Source: Actinomycetales bacterium
GTDB taxonomy: Bacteria > Actinomycetota > Actinomycetes > Actinomycetales > Cellulomonadaceae
Reading direction: 5' to 3'
DNA length: 20,392 bases
Assembly (NCBI GenBank): GCA_012514835.1
Contig: JAAYZM010000124.1
Span: 1 to 20,392, forward strand
Below are positions 13,471 through 20,392 of this stretch, piece by piece. Within the stretch, counting starts at the first letter, position 1; the number at the start of each line of letters is the position of its first letter. The notes beneath the pieces were generated by a model, which was not told where the DNA came from, searched no databases, and saw nothing but the letters and a program-made list of their open reading frames with translations. A program made the translations under genes and the position numbers.

Positions 13471-14139
13471 TCAGGCGGAGAGGCGGTAGCCCATCCCGCG
13501 GACGGTCTCGATCGTGTCCGCGCCGAGCTTCTTGCGCAGGTAGCGCACGTAGACGTCCACCACGTTGGAGCCCGGGTCGAAGTCCATGCCCCACACGCGC
13601 GAGAGCAGCTGCTCTCGGGAGAGCACGTTGCCGGGGTTGCGCAAGAACATCTCGGCGAGGGCGAACTCGCGCGCGGACAGGTCCACCTCGCGCTCTCCCA
13701 CGCGGGCGCGCCGGGTGCGCAGGTCGAGCGAGAGCTCGCCCGCGGTCAGCACCGTGGCGTCCCCGGAGGTCGCCCCGGGCTCGGCGCGCAGGCGCAGCCG
13801 CACGCGCGCGAGCAGCTCCTCGAAGCGGAACGGCTTGGGCATGTAGTCGTCAGCGCCGCCCTCGAGCGCGGCGACCGTGTCGGTCACGGAGGAGCGCGCC
13901 GTCAGGACGATCACGGGCATCGCGTTGCGGGACTCGCGCAGGCGGCGCAGCACGGAGAACCCGTCCGCGTCCGGCAGCCCGATGTCGAGGATGAGCAGGT
14001 CGAACTCACCCGTTTGGGCGTGCTCCCACGCCTCGCGCGCCGTGCCCACCACCACGGGGGCGTACCCGGCCGCCTTGAGCCCCTTCGCCACGAACGAGGC
14101 GATGCCCTCGTTGTCCTCCGCGATGAGCACCTGGCTCAC
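13471..14139 (-). CDS. OmpR/PhoB-family response regulator
   Basis: The product has 222 residues. The receiver domain has acidic pair Glu8/Asp9, phospho-acceptor Asp52 in LLILDIGLPDADGF, Thr80 and Lys102 in MPKPFRF. The C-terminal winged helix runs from LDLRTRRARVGEREVDLSARE to YVRYLRKKLG and ETVRGMGYRLSA. GTG at 14137-14139 has GGAGGT 6-7 bases upstream and overlaps the kinase stop as GTGA, so the two are translationally coupled. Regulators of this class bind direct repeats one helical turn apart. That pattern is found upstream of both Ser-Pro genes and of this operon, making them its likely targets. Confidence 0.94.
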   Translation of the reverse strand: MSQVLIAEDNEGIASFVAKGLKAAGYAPVVVGTAREAWEHAQTGEFDLLILDIGLPDADGFSVLRRLRESRNAMPVIVLTARSSVTDTVAALEGGADDYMPKPFRFEELLARVRLRLRAEPGATSGDATVLTAGELSLDLRTRRARVGEREVDLSAREFALAEMFLRNPGNVLSREQLLSRVWGMDFDPGSNVVDVYVRYLRKKLGADTIETVRGMGYRLSA

Positions 14140-15617
14140 GGCGCACCTCCAGCCTCGACGTCGTGAGACCCAGCATCCCCCACGTGCACGGGAATCTCGA
14201 TCGCGAACGTCGAGCCCGCACCGAGCTCGGAGGTCACGTCGACGCGCCCCCCGTGCGCCGCGGCGATCGCGGACACGATCGCGAGCCCGAGCCCTGAGCC
14301 CTCGATCTGCCCGGAGCTCGCGCGCTCGAAGCGGTCGAAGATCCGTGCGAGGTCCTCGGGAGAGATGCCCTGTCCCTCGTCGGTGACCCAGGCCCGGTAG
14401 ACGCCGTCGGACACGCTCGAACCCAGGCGGATCGCGGAGCCCTCCTCGGAGAACTTCACGGCGTTCGCGGCGAGCTGCAGCCACGCCTGCGTGATGCGCT
14501 GGCGGTCCACCTCGCCCTCGGCGTCGGCGCGCGCCACGAGGGACCACGCGCGCGGTCCGAGGCTTCGGGCCTTGTCGAACACGTCGTCGGTGAGCAGGCC
14601 GAGGTCCTCCTCGGTGGGCATGACGAAGTCGGGCCGCTGCGCCTTCGCGAGGGTCGTGAGGTCGTCGACGAGGCGCCCCATGCGATCGATCTCGTCGAGG
14701 GCCAGCTCGCGCGTCGCGGTGACGTCACCCGCGTCGGTCGCGTCCATGAGCTCGAGGTGCCCGCGCAGCACGGTCAGTGGCGTGCGCAGCTCGTGGGAGA
14801 CGTCGTCGAGCAGCTCGCGCTGCGAGGAGAACGCCTGCTCGAGCCGGTCGAGCATCGCGTTGACGGTGTGGGTGAGCTCCGAGACGTCGTCGTCCCCGCC
14901 CGTGTCCTCGATGCGCCCCGAGAGGTCGGAGTCGGAGATGCGTTGCGCCGTGCGGCGCAGGGACGCGAGCGGCGCGAGCAGCCGCCCCGCGACGAGCCAC
15001 CCCACCACCCCGACGAGCACGAGCACCCCGAGCGCGTACAGCACGAAGGTGCGGAACGTCTCGACCACGGGGGCGACGACGGCGTCCACGTCGACGGCGG
15101 CCACGAACATCCCCGAGTCCTGCGTCGCGAGCTCGGCGCCGGACACGGGGACCACGGCGTACGCCCAGGTGGTGGTGGCCGTGGTGATGCGCTGGGACCG
15201 GTTGCGGCCAGTCGGGTCCGCCACGTACGCGTCGAGGTGTGCGACCAGCTCGGCGTCCGCCTCGAGGCGCACCGCGACCGTCACGGGGGCGTCCCAGCGG
15301 TGCTTGCCGTCGACGTAGCCGATCATGCCCTCGTTCGACGCGGGGACCATGCGCTGCAAGGCGATGTAGACGAGACGGCTCGCCGACGCGAACGGCTCGC
15401 CCGTCTCGGGGTCCTCGCCGTCCGTCGCGAGCCGGTTGAACTCCTCGACGGAGCGTGCGAGGACCTCCTCGACGGTCCGGTCGGCGCGCTCGCGGTTCGC
15501 GAGGTGGGCCGCGCCGCCCGCCACGAGGATCCCGAGCGCCGTGAGCCCCAGCACCGCGCCGAGCACGCGCGCCCGGACGCTCGCTCGCCACCGTCGTGGC
15601 GCGGGGGCGAAGTCCAT
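14136..15617 (-). CDS. Sensor histidine kinase with extracytoplasmic domain
   Basis: The product has 493 residues. Transmembrane segments are near 18-39 and 190-212, with an extracytoplasmic sensor of about 150 residues between them. HAMP follows (about 210-262), then HisKA with His275 in DDVSHELRTPLT. The HATPase domain has an N-box (AANAVKFS), DEGQGI and GSGLGLAI. It should phosphorylate the coupled OmpR-type regulator in response to an envelope or external signal. A -10-like GATACT ends 6 bases before ATG at 15617. Together with the lack of a spaced Shine-Dalgarno, this suggests a leaderless transcript. Regulator boxes lie just upstream. Confidence 0.93.
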   Translation of the reverse strand: MDFAPAPRRWRASVRARVLGAVLGLTALGILVAGGAAHLANRERADRTVEEVLARSVEEFNRLATDGEDPETGEPFASASRLVYIALQRMVPASNEGMIGYVDGKHRWDAPVTVAVRLEADAELVAHLDAYVADPTGRNRSQRITTATTTWAYAVVPVSGAELATQDSGMFVAAVDVDAVVAPVVETFRTFVLYALGVLVLVGVVGWLVAGRLLAPLASLRRTAQRISDSDLSGRIEDTGGDDDVSELTHTVNAMLDRLEQAFSSQRELLDDVSHELRTPLTVLRGHLELMDATDAGDVTATRELALDEIDRMGRLVDDLTTLAKAQRPDFVMPTEEDLGLLTDDVFDKARSLGPRAWSLVARADAEGEVDRQRITQAWLQLAANAVKFSEEGSAIRLGSSVSDGVYRAWVTDEGQGISPEDLARIFDRFERASSGQIEGSGLGLAIVSAIAAAHGGRVDVTSELGAGSTFAIEIPVHVGDAGSHDVEAGGAP

Positions 15618-15623
15618 CCTTCG

Positions 15624-15629
15624 AGTATC
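15624..15629 (-). promoter_or_regulatory. Candidate -10 for a leaderless kinase-regulator transcript
   Basis: GATACT on the minus strand ends 6 bases before the kinase ATG, so the predicted transcript would start at or beside the start codon. The matching -35 region (15647-15652, ACCCCG) is poor, consistent with dependence on an activator. Confidence 0.5.
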
Positions 15630-15662
15630 GGGGCTGGTGGGTGCCCCGGGGTGCCACGCGGC

Positions 15663-15680
15663 ATGAGAAGGCGATGAGAG
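15663..15680 (-). promoter_or_regulatory. Two 11-bp-phased CTCTCAT-type boxes upstream of the kinase-regulator operon
   Basis: On the minus strand CTCTCAT (15674-15680) and TTCTCAT (15663-15669) start exactly 11 bases apart. They lie about 46-63 bases upstream of the kinase start. The sequence and phase match the boxes before both Ser-Pro genes, with the same orientation to transcription. Autoregulation by the OmpR-type regulator is the simplest reading. Confidence 0.65.
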
Positions 15681-15708
15681 TTCGTGGGCTGGCCTCAGGG
15701 ACAGGAGC

Positions 15709-16332
15709 TCACGGCGAGGGCAGGAAGCCCCGTTCGATCGCGACGGTCACCGCGCGCGTGCGGTCGTCCACCCCGAGCTTCGCGAAGAGTCGCAGCAGGT
15801 GTGTCTTCACGGTCGCTTCCGCGATGAATAGCTCCGCGCCGATCTGCGCGTTGGACAGCCCGCGCGCCACGGCGGCCAGCACCTCGAGCTCGCGCGCCGT
15901 GGGCCGCTCCGCCCCGTCACGTGCGTGCGTGAAGAGGCGCCGTGCGACGGCGGGCGCGAGGACGGTCTCGCCGCGGGCCGCCGCCCGGACGGCCTCGACC
16001 AGCTCGTCGCGCGGGGTGTCCTTGAGCAGGTACCCGCTCGCCCCGGCCTCGACGGCCCGCAGGATGTCCGCGTCGTTCTCGAACGTGGTCAGCACCACCA
16101 CGCGCGTCGCCGCCCGGGCGCGCACGATCTGCGCGGTGGCCCCGGCGCCGTCGAGCTGCGGCATGCGCAGGTCCATGAGGACCACGTCCGGCTCGAGCTG
16201 CGCGGCAAGGGTCACGGCCTCCGCACCGTCACCCGCTTCTCCGACGACGACGACGTCCCCCTCGCCACCGAGCAGGCCGACGAGCCCCGCGCGCACCACC
16301 GGGTGGTCGTCCACCACGAGGACCCTGATCAT
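15709..16332 (-). CDS. NarL/LuxR-family response regulator
   Basis: The product has 207 residues. The receiver domain has DD at 8-9, phospho-acceptor Asp54 in VVLMDLRMPQLDG, Thr82/83 and Lys104 in YLLKDTPRDE. The C-terminal LuxR helix-turn-helix is PTARELEVLAAVARGLSNAQ followed by EATVKTHLLRLFAKLG. ATG at 16330-16332 overlaps the stop of the kinase (ATGA). It is the last gene of an ABC transporter/two-component operon and probably regulates that transporter. No clear terminator separates it from the next kinase-regulator pair, 91 bases on, so some read-through is possible. Confidence 0.95.
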   Translation of the reverse strand: MIRVLVVDDHPVVRAGLVGLLGGEGDVVVVGEAGDGAEAVTLAAQLEPDVVLMDLRMPQLDGAGATAQIVRARAATRVVVLTTFENDADILRAVEAGASGYLLKDTPRDELVEAVRAAARGETVLAPAVARRLFTHARDGAERPTARELEVLAAVARGLSNAQIGAELFIAEATVKTHLLRLFAKLGVDDRTRAVTVAIERGFLPSP

Positions 16333-17465
16333 GGCGATGCCTCCGTGGTCGGTGCGTGCCCGAGCCTGACGCGCACGAGCGTGCCCCCGGTCGCGGGGGC
16401 GTCCACCTCGAGGGTGCCACCTGTCGCGGTCACCCTCTCGCGCATGCCACGCAGCCCGAAGCCCTCGGCCCGCGCGGGGTCGATGCCGCGTCCGTCATCG
16501 AGGACCTCGAGCACGGCGGCGCCGTCGTCGGACACCGTGAGCCCGACGCGCGCCGCACCCGCGTCGGCGTGCCTGCGCACGTTCGTGAGCGCCTCCTGGG
16601 CGACGCGTAGGATGACCACCTCGTGCTCGCGGCTCAGCGCCGTCGTCTCGGGGGGCAGCTGGACGACGACCTCGACGCCCGTCTCGGTGGTGAAGCGTGC
16701 GGCGAGCCGCTCGAGCGCCTCGACGAGCGTCGCCCCGCTCAGCCCCACGGGAGCGAACGCGGCGACGAGGGCGCGCGCTTCGGCGAGGTTCTCGCGCGCC
16801 GTCGCCTCGATGAGCTCGAGCCGGCCGGCCGCCCGGTCCGCCTCGTCGCGGGCGAGCTCGGCCTGGGCCGTCTGCGTGAGCATCACGATGCTCGCGAACC
16901 CTTGCGCGAGCGTGTCGTGGATCTCGCCGGCCATGCGCTCGCGCTCGGCCATGACACCCGAGTCGTGGCTCGTGCGGGCGAGCTCGTCACGCGTCGCACG
17001 CAGCTCGTCGAGCAGTTCGCCGCGCACCTCGGACTGCTCGGCGATGTACGTGATCCACAGGCCCAGCAGGATCGCGAACCCCGCCGCGAAGCCTGCTTGC
17101 ACTGCCGCGTCGCGGATGTCGGTCGCGGTGAGTCCCGCGACCCACGCGAGGCCGCCGAACACGAGCACCGACAGTGCGAGCGAGTAGATCACCCCGACGG
17201 TCCGCGACGGTCCGAAGAACCAGATCTGGCTGAACGCGACGAAGAGCAGGATCACGCTGATCGGGGCGTTGGCTGCCGAGGCTGCCGTGACGAGGCACAG
17301 CACCACGAGGTAGGCGTGCGCGAGCCGCGCCGACCCGGTGCGGGCTGCGGGCCAGCCCAGTGCCGCGTACGCGGCCGCGAGCACGGCGAGGAGCGCGAGC
17401 CCTCGCGCGAGCATCGCACCCGAGGTGTCGAGGCCCAGGATGACGCCGGTGAACGTGATCCCCAC
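16329..17465 (-). CDS. DesK/NarL-type sensor histidine kinase
   Basis: The product has 378 residues from GTG at 17465. Several membrane segments (about residues 20-140) and no large extracellular loop precede HisKA_3 with His183 in ERMAGEIHDTLAQGF. The HATPase has QEALTNVRRHA, DDGRGI and GFGLRGMRER. The reading frame stays open upstream for 25 further codons, reading VTTADQVPRADFWRKTVRAW, which looks like the real N-terminus. It begins with GTT at 17540, so no standard start codon is available there. GTG 17465 would cut the first membrane helix and has no ribosome-binding site. It is paired with the LuxR-type regulator and follows the ABC permease. Confidence 0.9.
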   Translation of the reverse strand: MGITFTGVILGLDTSGAMLARGLALLAVLAAAYAALGWPAARTGSARLAHAYLVVLCLVTAASAANAPISVILLFVAFSQIWFFGPSRTVGVIYSLALSVLVFGGLAWVAGLTATDIRDAAVQAGFAAGFAILLGLWITYIAEQSEVRGELLDELRATRDELARTSHDSGVMAERERMAGEIHDTLAQGFASIVMLTQTAQAELARDEADRAAGRLELIEATARENLAEARALVAAFAPVGLSGATLVEALERLAARFTTETGVEVVVQLPPETTALSREHEVVILRVAQEALTNVRRHADAGAARVGLTVSDDGAAVLEVLDDGRGIDPARAEGFGLRGMRERVTATGGTLEVDAPATGGTLVRVRLGHAPTTEASP

Positions 17466-17526
17466 GGCGAACGCGATGGTCCATGCGCGAACAGTCTTGC
17501 GCCAGAAGTCCGCGCGGGGGACCTGG

Positions 17527-18384
17527 TCAGCCGTCGTAACGCCGCCGCCACCGGAAGGTCTTGACGCCCAGCACGAGACCCACCACGAGGTAGGCCGCGA
17601 GCACGGCCGCGACCATGGGCAGCTCCCACGTCCCCGCCGGTTCGGCTGCCTTCGCCGCGTCCGGGAGGAACGCCGCCCGCATGCCTTGCGCCATCCACTT
17701 CAGCGGGAAGAGCGCCGCGACCTGCTGCATCCAGTCCGGGAGGCTCGGGAACGTGAAGAACACCCCGGAGATGAACTGCAGCACGAGCACCACGGGGGTC
17801 ACGACGGCACTCGAGGACCTGCCCGAGCGCGGCAAGGAGCTGAACGCGACGCCGCACACAGCGCCTGACGCCGTGCCGAGCAGGAAGACCCACGCGAACG
17901 TGGTCCACCCGTCCGCGCCTGGCATCGCGATGTCGAACACGAACCGCGCGACGGCGAACAGCAGGATCATCTGCACGAGGCTCGTGACGAGCACCGAGCC
18001 GACCTTGCCGAGGAAGTACGCCGCGGGCGGCATCGGGGTGCCGCGCAGTCGCTTGAGGGATCCGTCGTCGCGCTCGGCGGAGATCGAGATCGCGAGGTTC
18101 TGGAAGCTCGTGAGCAGCAGGCCCGTCGCGACCATCCCGGGAAGGAAGTAGGCCGCGAAGTCGAGCTCGGTCCCGGTGCCGAAGTCGATCGTCTGGTCCC
18201 CGAACACCGTCGCGAAGATGCCGAGCATGATCACGGGGTAGGCGAAGATGAAGATGACGGCGTCGCGCTCGCGGAAGAAGGTCTTGAGCTCGATCACCGT
18301 GCGGTCGAGCCCGAGGCGCAGCGCCCCGGGGAGGCGCGGCGGGGCGGTGGTCAGGTCGGGTGTCTTCGACTCTGTGGTGGTCAT
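17527..18384 (-). CDS. ABC-2 type transporter permease
   Basis: The product has 285 residues and about six membrane segments. FREREAV-like FRERDAVIFIFAYPVIML comes after a short cytoplasmic N-terminus. The ABC-2 hallmark AISISAERDDGSLKRLRGTPM is followed by AAYFLGKVGSVLVTSLVQ, and FISGVFFTFPSLPDWMQ lies near the end. ABC-2 permeases with DrrA-like ATPases export drugs, lipids or peptides. ATG at 18382-18384 overlaps the ATPase stop (ATGA). The downstream kinase and regulator suggest an exporter that is sensed or induced, for instance by a membrane-active compound; the substrate is unknown. Confidence 0.94.
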   Translation of the reverse strand: MTTTESKTPDLTTAPPRLPGALRLGLDRTVIELKTFFRERDAVIFIFAYPVIMLGIFATVFGDQTIDFGTGTELDFAAYFLPGMVATGLLLTSFQNLAISISAERDDGSLKRLRGTPMPPAAYFLGKVGSVLVTSLVQMILLFAVARFVFDIAMPGADGWTTFAWVFLLGTASGAVCGVAFSSLPRSGRSSSAVVTPVVLVLQFISGVFFTFPSLPDWMQQVAALFPLKWMAQGMRAAFLPDAAKAAEPAGTWELPMVAAVLAAYLVVGLVLGVKTFRWRRRYDG

Positions 18385-19232
18385 CGCTCGTCCTTTGAGC
18401 CGATCAGGGACAGGTAGACGTCCTCGAGGGTGGGGCGCAGCACCTGCAACCCGGGGATCTCGCCGTCGAACCGCGCGGCGAGCTCGGTCACGTAGGCGGT
18501 GGGGGACTCGCTCTCGACCTCGTGGGGCACGCCGTCCTCGAGCCAACGGACCCTGGCCACGCGCGTGGCGCGGCCGCCGAGGTTCTTCGGGGTGTCGAGC
18601 GCGACGACCCGGCCGGACGAGACGACGGCGCACCGGTCCGCGAGGGCTTCCGCCTCGTCGAGGTAGTGGGTTGTCAGCAGGATCGTGGTCCCGCTGTCAC
18701 GCAGCGAGCGGATGAGCTCCCAGAACGAGCGGCGTGCCTCGGGGTCGAAGCCCGTGGTGGGTTCGTCGAGGAAGAGCAGCTCGGGCGACCCGATCACCCC
18801 GAGCGCGACGTCGAGGCGACGGCGCTGGCCCCCGGAGAGCTGGCGCGAGCGCGTCGCGGCCTTCTCCTCGAGCCCGACGACGGCGATGACCTCGTCGGGG
18901 TCTCGCGGGCGCGGGTAGAACTTCGCGGCGTGATGGACCTGCTCGCGGACCGTGAGCTCGGGCCGGTCCTCTGAGCTCTGCAGCACGATCCCGAGGCGAG
19001 CGCGCCAGTGCCGGTCGCCGCGCTGGGGGTCGGTGCCGAGCACCTGGACCTCTCCGCTGTCTCGCTTGCGGAACCCTTCGAGGATCTCGACCGTGGTGGT
19101 CTTGCCCGCACCGTTGGGGCCGAGCACCGAGAAGATCTCCCCGGTGCGCACCTCGAGGTCGAGCCCGGCGACGGCCTGCTTCTCGCCGTACCGCTTGTGG
19201 AGACCCGCCACGCGGATCGCTGTCGATGTCAT
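18381..19232 (-). CDS. ABC transporter ATP-binding protein, DrrA-like
   Basis: The product has 283 residues from ATG at 19232; an in-frame GTG at 19262 is less likely, and neither has a strong ribosome-binding site. Walker A GPNGAGKTT is at 38-46 and the Q-loop at Gln85. The signature LSGGQRRR begins at 132, and Walker B LLFLDEPTTG has catalytic Glu157. The H-loop His189 lies in LLTTHYLDEAEALADR. The C-terminal extension ending TLEDVYLSLIG is usual for ABC-2 exporter ATPases. It is the first gene of the operon with the permease, kinase and regulator. A 24-bp palindrome 56 bases upstream of ATG may be its operator. Confidence 0.95.
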   Translation of the reverse strand: MTSTAIRVAGLHKRYGEKQAVAGLDLEVRTGEIFSVLGPNGAGKTTTVEILEGFRKRDSGEVQVLGTDPQRGDRHWRARLGIVLQSSEDRPELTVREQVHHAAKFYPRPRDPDEVIAVVGLEEKAATRSRQLSGGQRRRLDVALGVIGSPELLFLDEPTTGFDPEARRSFWELIRSLRDSGTTILLTTHYLDEAEALADRCAVVSSGRVVALDTPKNLGGRATRVARVRWLEDGVPHEVESESPTAYVTELAARFDGEIPGLQVLRPTLEDVYLSLIGSKDER

Positions 19233-19287
19233 GGGATCAGCCTGCCGCGTGGAGGTCCGCACCCACCACCACCGTGCGGCTCAACCT

Positions 19288-19311
19288 CGCGTCCACCGAC
19301 CGGTGGACGCG
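19288..19311. promoter_or_regulatory. Perfect 24-bp palindrome between divergent ABC and GH16-like genes
   Basis: CGCGTCCACCG and CGGTGGACGCG are perfect 11-bp arms around AC. The site lies 55 bases upstream of the ABC ATPase start and 54 bases upstream of the GH16-like start. That symmetric position suits an operator for a dimeric regulator controlling one or both genes. There is no T-tract, so termination is unlikely. Confidence 0.6.
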
Positions 19312-19365
19312 CCCTGCCGTCGAGAGCGTGGTGCGCGCAACCTCCCCCTGCCGCACACTGGCGGA

Positions 19366-20202
19366 ATGATCGAGAGGCCCCGGGAGGCGCCCCCACGTGG
19401 CGAGGAACTTCGGCTCGTCCTGGACGAGCGGTTCCTTGGCCTCGATCCGGACCGATGGGTCCCGCACTACCTGCCGCACTGGACCACGCCGGAGCGTTCG
19501 CGAGCGCGATTCCGACTGACCAACGTCGGGCTCGAGCTGCGCATCGAGCACGACCAGGCGCCGTGGCGGGACGAGGACGGACCTCTGCGCGTCAGCAACC
19601 TCCAGACCGCGACCTTCTCGGGTCAGCTCGGGAGCTCTCGCGGGACGCACCGGCACCGGGCCGACGGTCTGCTCGTCCGGACAGCCACCCCGACGCGGCA
19701 CCTGCTGACTCTCGTTGGCGGTCGGGTCGAGGTGACGGCGAGCGCGACTCGCGCTCCGGGCTGCATGCTCGGCCTGTGGCTCGTGGGCGTCGAGGATGCC
19801 GACCCGCGTGACGCGGGCGAGATCTGCCTCGTCGAGCTGTTTGCCGACCGCATCGAGCCTCGCACGTGCACCGTCCTCACGGGTGTCAAGGCGCACCACG
19901 ACGACCGCCTGGTGACCTCGATGCACGAGATCCCGCTCGAGATCGACGCGTGCCAACCGCACGTCTACGCCGCCGAGTGGGGCAGAGGTGGAGTGTGCGT
20001 CACCGTCGACGACGACGAAGTCTTCTCGACCCACCAGGTTCTCGACTACCCGCTCCAGCTCATGCTGAGCCTCTTCGAGCTGGAGCGAGGTCCCAGCCCC
20101 GACCCTCGGGACTACCCCAGGTCGGCCACGATCCACCGCGTCCGAGCCTTCGTGCCACAGCACTCCGGCGGCAGCACCGCCCGCGGCACCATGGGTCAGT
20201 AG
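19366..20202 (+). CDS. GH16-like concanavalin-fold protein
   Basis: The product has 278 residues without a signal peptide. The N-terminal LVLDERFLGLDPDRWVPHYLPHW, the central VSNLQTATFSGQLGS, GRVEVTASATRAPGCMLGLW and HVYAAEWGRGGVCVTVDDDEV follow the order of glycoside hydrolase family 16 beta-sandwich proteins. The catalytic ExDxxE is EICLVE at 152-157. Both Glu are kept, but the central Asp is Cys154. I recall EIC-type motifs in related actinobacterial proteins, so this may be a family trait. The role is uncertain: weak hydrolase, transglycosylase or binding protein, probably cytoplasmic. ATG at 19366 lacks a Shine-Dalgarno. Confidence 0.75.
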   Translation: MIERPREAPPRGEELRLVLDERFLGLDPDRWVPHYLPHWTTPERSRARFRLTNVGLELRIEHDQAPWRDEDGPLRVSNLQTATFSGQLGSSRGTHRHRADGLLVRTATPTRHLLTLVGGRVEVTASATRAPGCMLGLWLVGVEDADPRDAGEICLVELFADRIEPRTCTVLTGVKAHHDDRLVTSMHEIPLEIDACQPHVYAAEWGRGGVCVTVDDDEVFSTHQVLDYPLQLMLSLFELERGPSPDPRDYPRSATIHRVRAFVPQHSGGSTARGTMGQ

Positions 20203-20237
20203 CGCCGCGACCTCGGAGCAGACTCGAGTACCAGGCT

Positions 20238-20392
20238 TCATCCCGCCTTCCCTCGCGCCTCGCGTCCTGCCTTGCGTGCGGCGGTGTCTGCGCGCACGTC
20301 GGCGAGCAGCCGGGCGCGCTTCGCACTCTCGCGTGCGAGTCGGGTCTGTGATCGTGGGACGCGTCGGTAGGTGACGCGGCGATGTAGCTCGC
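20238..20392 (-). CDS. 3' end of an unidentified gene (continues beyond window)
   Basis: On the minus strand a frame open from the window edge encodes 50 residues before TGA at 20238-20240. The residues are Arg/Lys/Ala-rich and helix-prone, including RLARESAKRARLLADVRADT and ending ARGKAG. Third codon positions are mostly G or C. This looks like the charged C-terminal tail of a real protein, convergent with the GH16-like gene 35 bases away. The family cannot be named from so little. Confidence 0.4.
   Translation of the reverse strand, partial: ELHRRVTYRRVPRSQTRLARESAKRARLLADVRADTAARKAGREARGKAG

Noticed and set aside
14140..14547. N-terminal extension of the OmpR-type regulator frame
   Set aside because: The extra residues overlap the kinase C-terminus in another frame. 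The receiver domain starts naturally at GTG 14139, which has a good ribosome-binding site.
18952..19365. N-terminal extension of the GH16-like frame through the ABC ATPase gene
   Set aside because: This part is antisense to a clear ATPase. The GH16-like similarity begins only after ATG 19366.

Overview
The window is GC-rich DNA with strong G/C bias at third codon positions, many GTG starts and many ATGA/GTGA stop-start overlaps. This points to a high-GC actinobacterium. The block tRNA-Thr, tRNA-Met, rpmG, two MaoC-type dehydratases and murB suggests Micrococcales (Cellulomonas-like relatives). The genus is an inference and cannot be fixed from this sequence alone.

Layout. 1-450: 3' end of an htpX-type membrane protease gene. 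451-1322: degraded hipB-hipA toxin-antitoxin remnant preceded by short GGAGTGAT repeats. 1309-1806 (-): yajQ. 1898-3347: tRNA-Tyr, an SDR dehydrogenase, tRNA-Thr and tRNA-Met, with strong terminators and a repeat-rich spacer. 3430-4519: rpmG and a hadA/hadB-like dehydratase pair. 4535-8465: a LacI-type repressor divergent from two tandem YbjJ-like MFS transporters, lying between the dehydratases and murB. 8462-9532: murB, convergent with an adenosine deaminase-like gene (-). 10643-12019: an aminoglycoside-phosphotransferase-fold kinase. 12158-13381: two small paralogous Ser-Pro repeat envelope or secreted proteins. 13471-15617 (-): OmpR-type regulator and sensor kinase. 15709-19232 (-): ABC ATPase, ABC-2 permease, DesK/NarL-type kinase and LuxR-type regulator in one operon. 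19366-20202: a GH16-like protein. The 3' end of an unidentified gene (-) closes the window.

The most interesting part is 12040-15680. Both Ser-Pro repeat genes have nearly identical promoters: a -35 TTGACG embedded in three CTCTCAT-like boxes exactly 11 bp apart. The same box, in two copies 11 bp apart and in the same orientation to transcription, sits just upstream of the adjacent OmpR-type two-component operon. Direct repeats at one helical turn are the usual binding pattern of OmpR/PhoB regulators. I infer a compact, possibly self-regulating envelope-sensing unit: kinase, regulator and two polyproline-like Ser-Pro-x proteins as its output.

Other points: a LacI operator overlaps the probable -10 of the MFS operon; murB is translationally coupled to an MFS gene; a perfect 24-bp palindrome lies between the ABC operon and the GH16-like gene; and the start codon of the DesK-type kinase is ambiguous.
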